In this document: positions 5,535 through 5,804 of the stretch, piece by piece
Numbering within the stretch: the first letter of the stretch is position 1
How the letters are laid out: the number at the start of each line of letters is the position of its first letter
Assembly (NCBI GenBank): GCA_015491615.1
Contig: WFVN01000127.1
Span: 1-5,804 of the forward strand
Direction: 5' to 3'
From: Gammaproteobacteria bacterium
GTDB lineage: Bacteria; Pseudomonadota; Gammaproteobacteria; S012-40
Length of the DNA: 5,804 nt
Made by a program: the position numbers and the translations under genes
The notes under the pieces: generated by a model
Databases searched by the model: none
The model's input: the letters and a program-made list of their open reading frames with translations, nothing else
Told to the model about the DNA's origin: nothing

Positions 5535-5804
5535 TCAGTCGAGGCCGCCGCGCCCCAGCCAGGCCCGGTAGATCTCGTCGGGCCACAGGCTCTGCACATA
5601 GGCGAGCACGGCGTCGATCTCCTCGTCGGAGAGAGTGGAGCCGAAGGCGGGCATCCAGCCGCCCACCGGAGCACCGCCATTACGCACCGTGTCCCGCAGC
5701 ATGGACAAGGGGTGGTGCCAAGTGTGGGCGGTGCCGTTCAGGGGCGGGGGCGGGTAGCGGCCGTCGGCCATGGGACGGCGCCAGTCGGGGGCGGTGCCTT
5801 GCGC
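5535..5804 (-). CDS. C-type cytochrome, C-terminal part (N-terminus beyond the window)
   Basis: The reading frame is open to the right edge, with 89 residues visible to the stop at 5535. An internal ATG at 5771 is unlikely to be the real start because the cytochrome-like sequence continues upstream (AQGTAPDWRRPMADGRYPPPPLNG). The pattern is that of a monoheme class I cytochrome c: a GTAPDWR...YPPPPLNGTAHTWHHP segment that normally follows the heme motif, LSMLRDTVRNGG, the axial-Met segment GGWMPAFGSTLSDEEI, and the C-terminal helix AVLAYVQSLWPDEIYRAW. The CXXCH heme site is expected just outside the window and so was not seen. Family members are periplasmic or membrane-anchored electron carriers; the redox partner cannot be told. 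It appears to be followed in the same transcript by the DUF3592 and MOSC genes. Confidence 0.85.
   Translation of the reverse strand, partial: AQGTAPDWRRPMADGRYPPPPLNGTAHTWHHPLSMLRDTVRNGGAPVGGWMPAFGSTLSDEEIDAVLAYVQSLWPDEIYRAWLGRGGLD

Overview
The window is GC-rich bacterial DNA with tightly packed genes. It carries a nitrate/nitrite assimilation locus. The protein sequences (NirB with two complete [2Fe-2S] Cys sets, a Rieske-type NirD, a NarK-family carrier) and the enhancer-plus-sigma-54 promoter layout suggest a proteobacterium, most likely a gammaproteobacterium. This taxonomic guess is an inference; there is no rRNA or other marker gene to confirm it.

Left part (3..1250, minus strand): a NarK-type MFS nitrate/nitrite transporter that runs off the left edge, so its C-terminus is missing. 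It is divergent from the nitrite reductase genes. The 265-bp spacer between them (1251..1515) is the most informative non-coding stretch. It holds a fully symmetric NtrC-type site (TGCACCAAGGTGGTGCG, 1348..1364), two weaker NtrC-like sites on either side, an AT-rich segment with a consensus IHF core, and a -24/-12 sigma-54 promoter (1458..1474) pointing at nirB. The estimated transcript start is near 1485, about 31 nt before the GTG start codon.

Centre (1516..4282, plus strand): nirB (812 aa, large subunit of NADH-dependent siroheme nitrite reductase) and nirD (108 aa, Rieske small subunit), separated by one base and clearly one operon. Together they reduce nitrite to ammonium in the cytoplasm, and NarK supplies the substrate. 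The NtrC/sigma-54 control and the intact Rieske centre in NirD fit a role in nitrogen assimilation rather than anaerobic nitrite detoxification. No nitrate reductase gene is present in the window.

Right part (4284..5804, minus strand): three closely spaced genes converge on nirD with a single base between the stop codons. In transcription order they are the C-terminal part of a c-type cytochrome (cut by the right edge), a small two-helix DUF3592 membrane protein, and a MOSC-domain protein of the YcbX type. They look like a separate transcription unit with no obvious link to nitrite reduction, apart from the general link between MOSC proteins and molybdenum-cofactor chemistry.

I found no mobile elements, CRISPR arrays, tRNA or rRNA genes. 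The window is largely a familiar system; its best feature is the readable nitrogen-control promoter.
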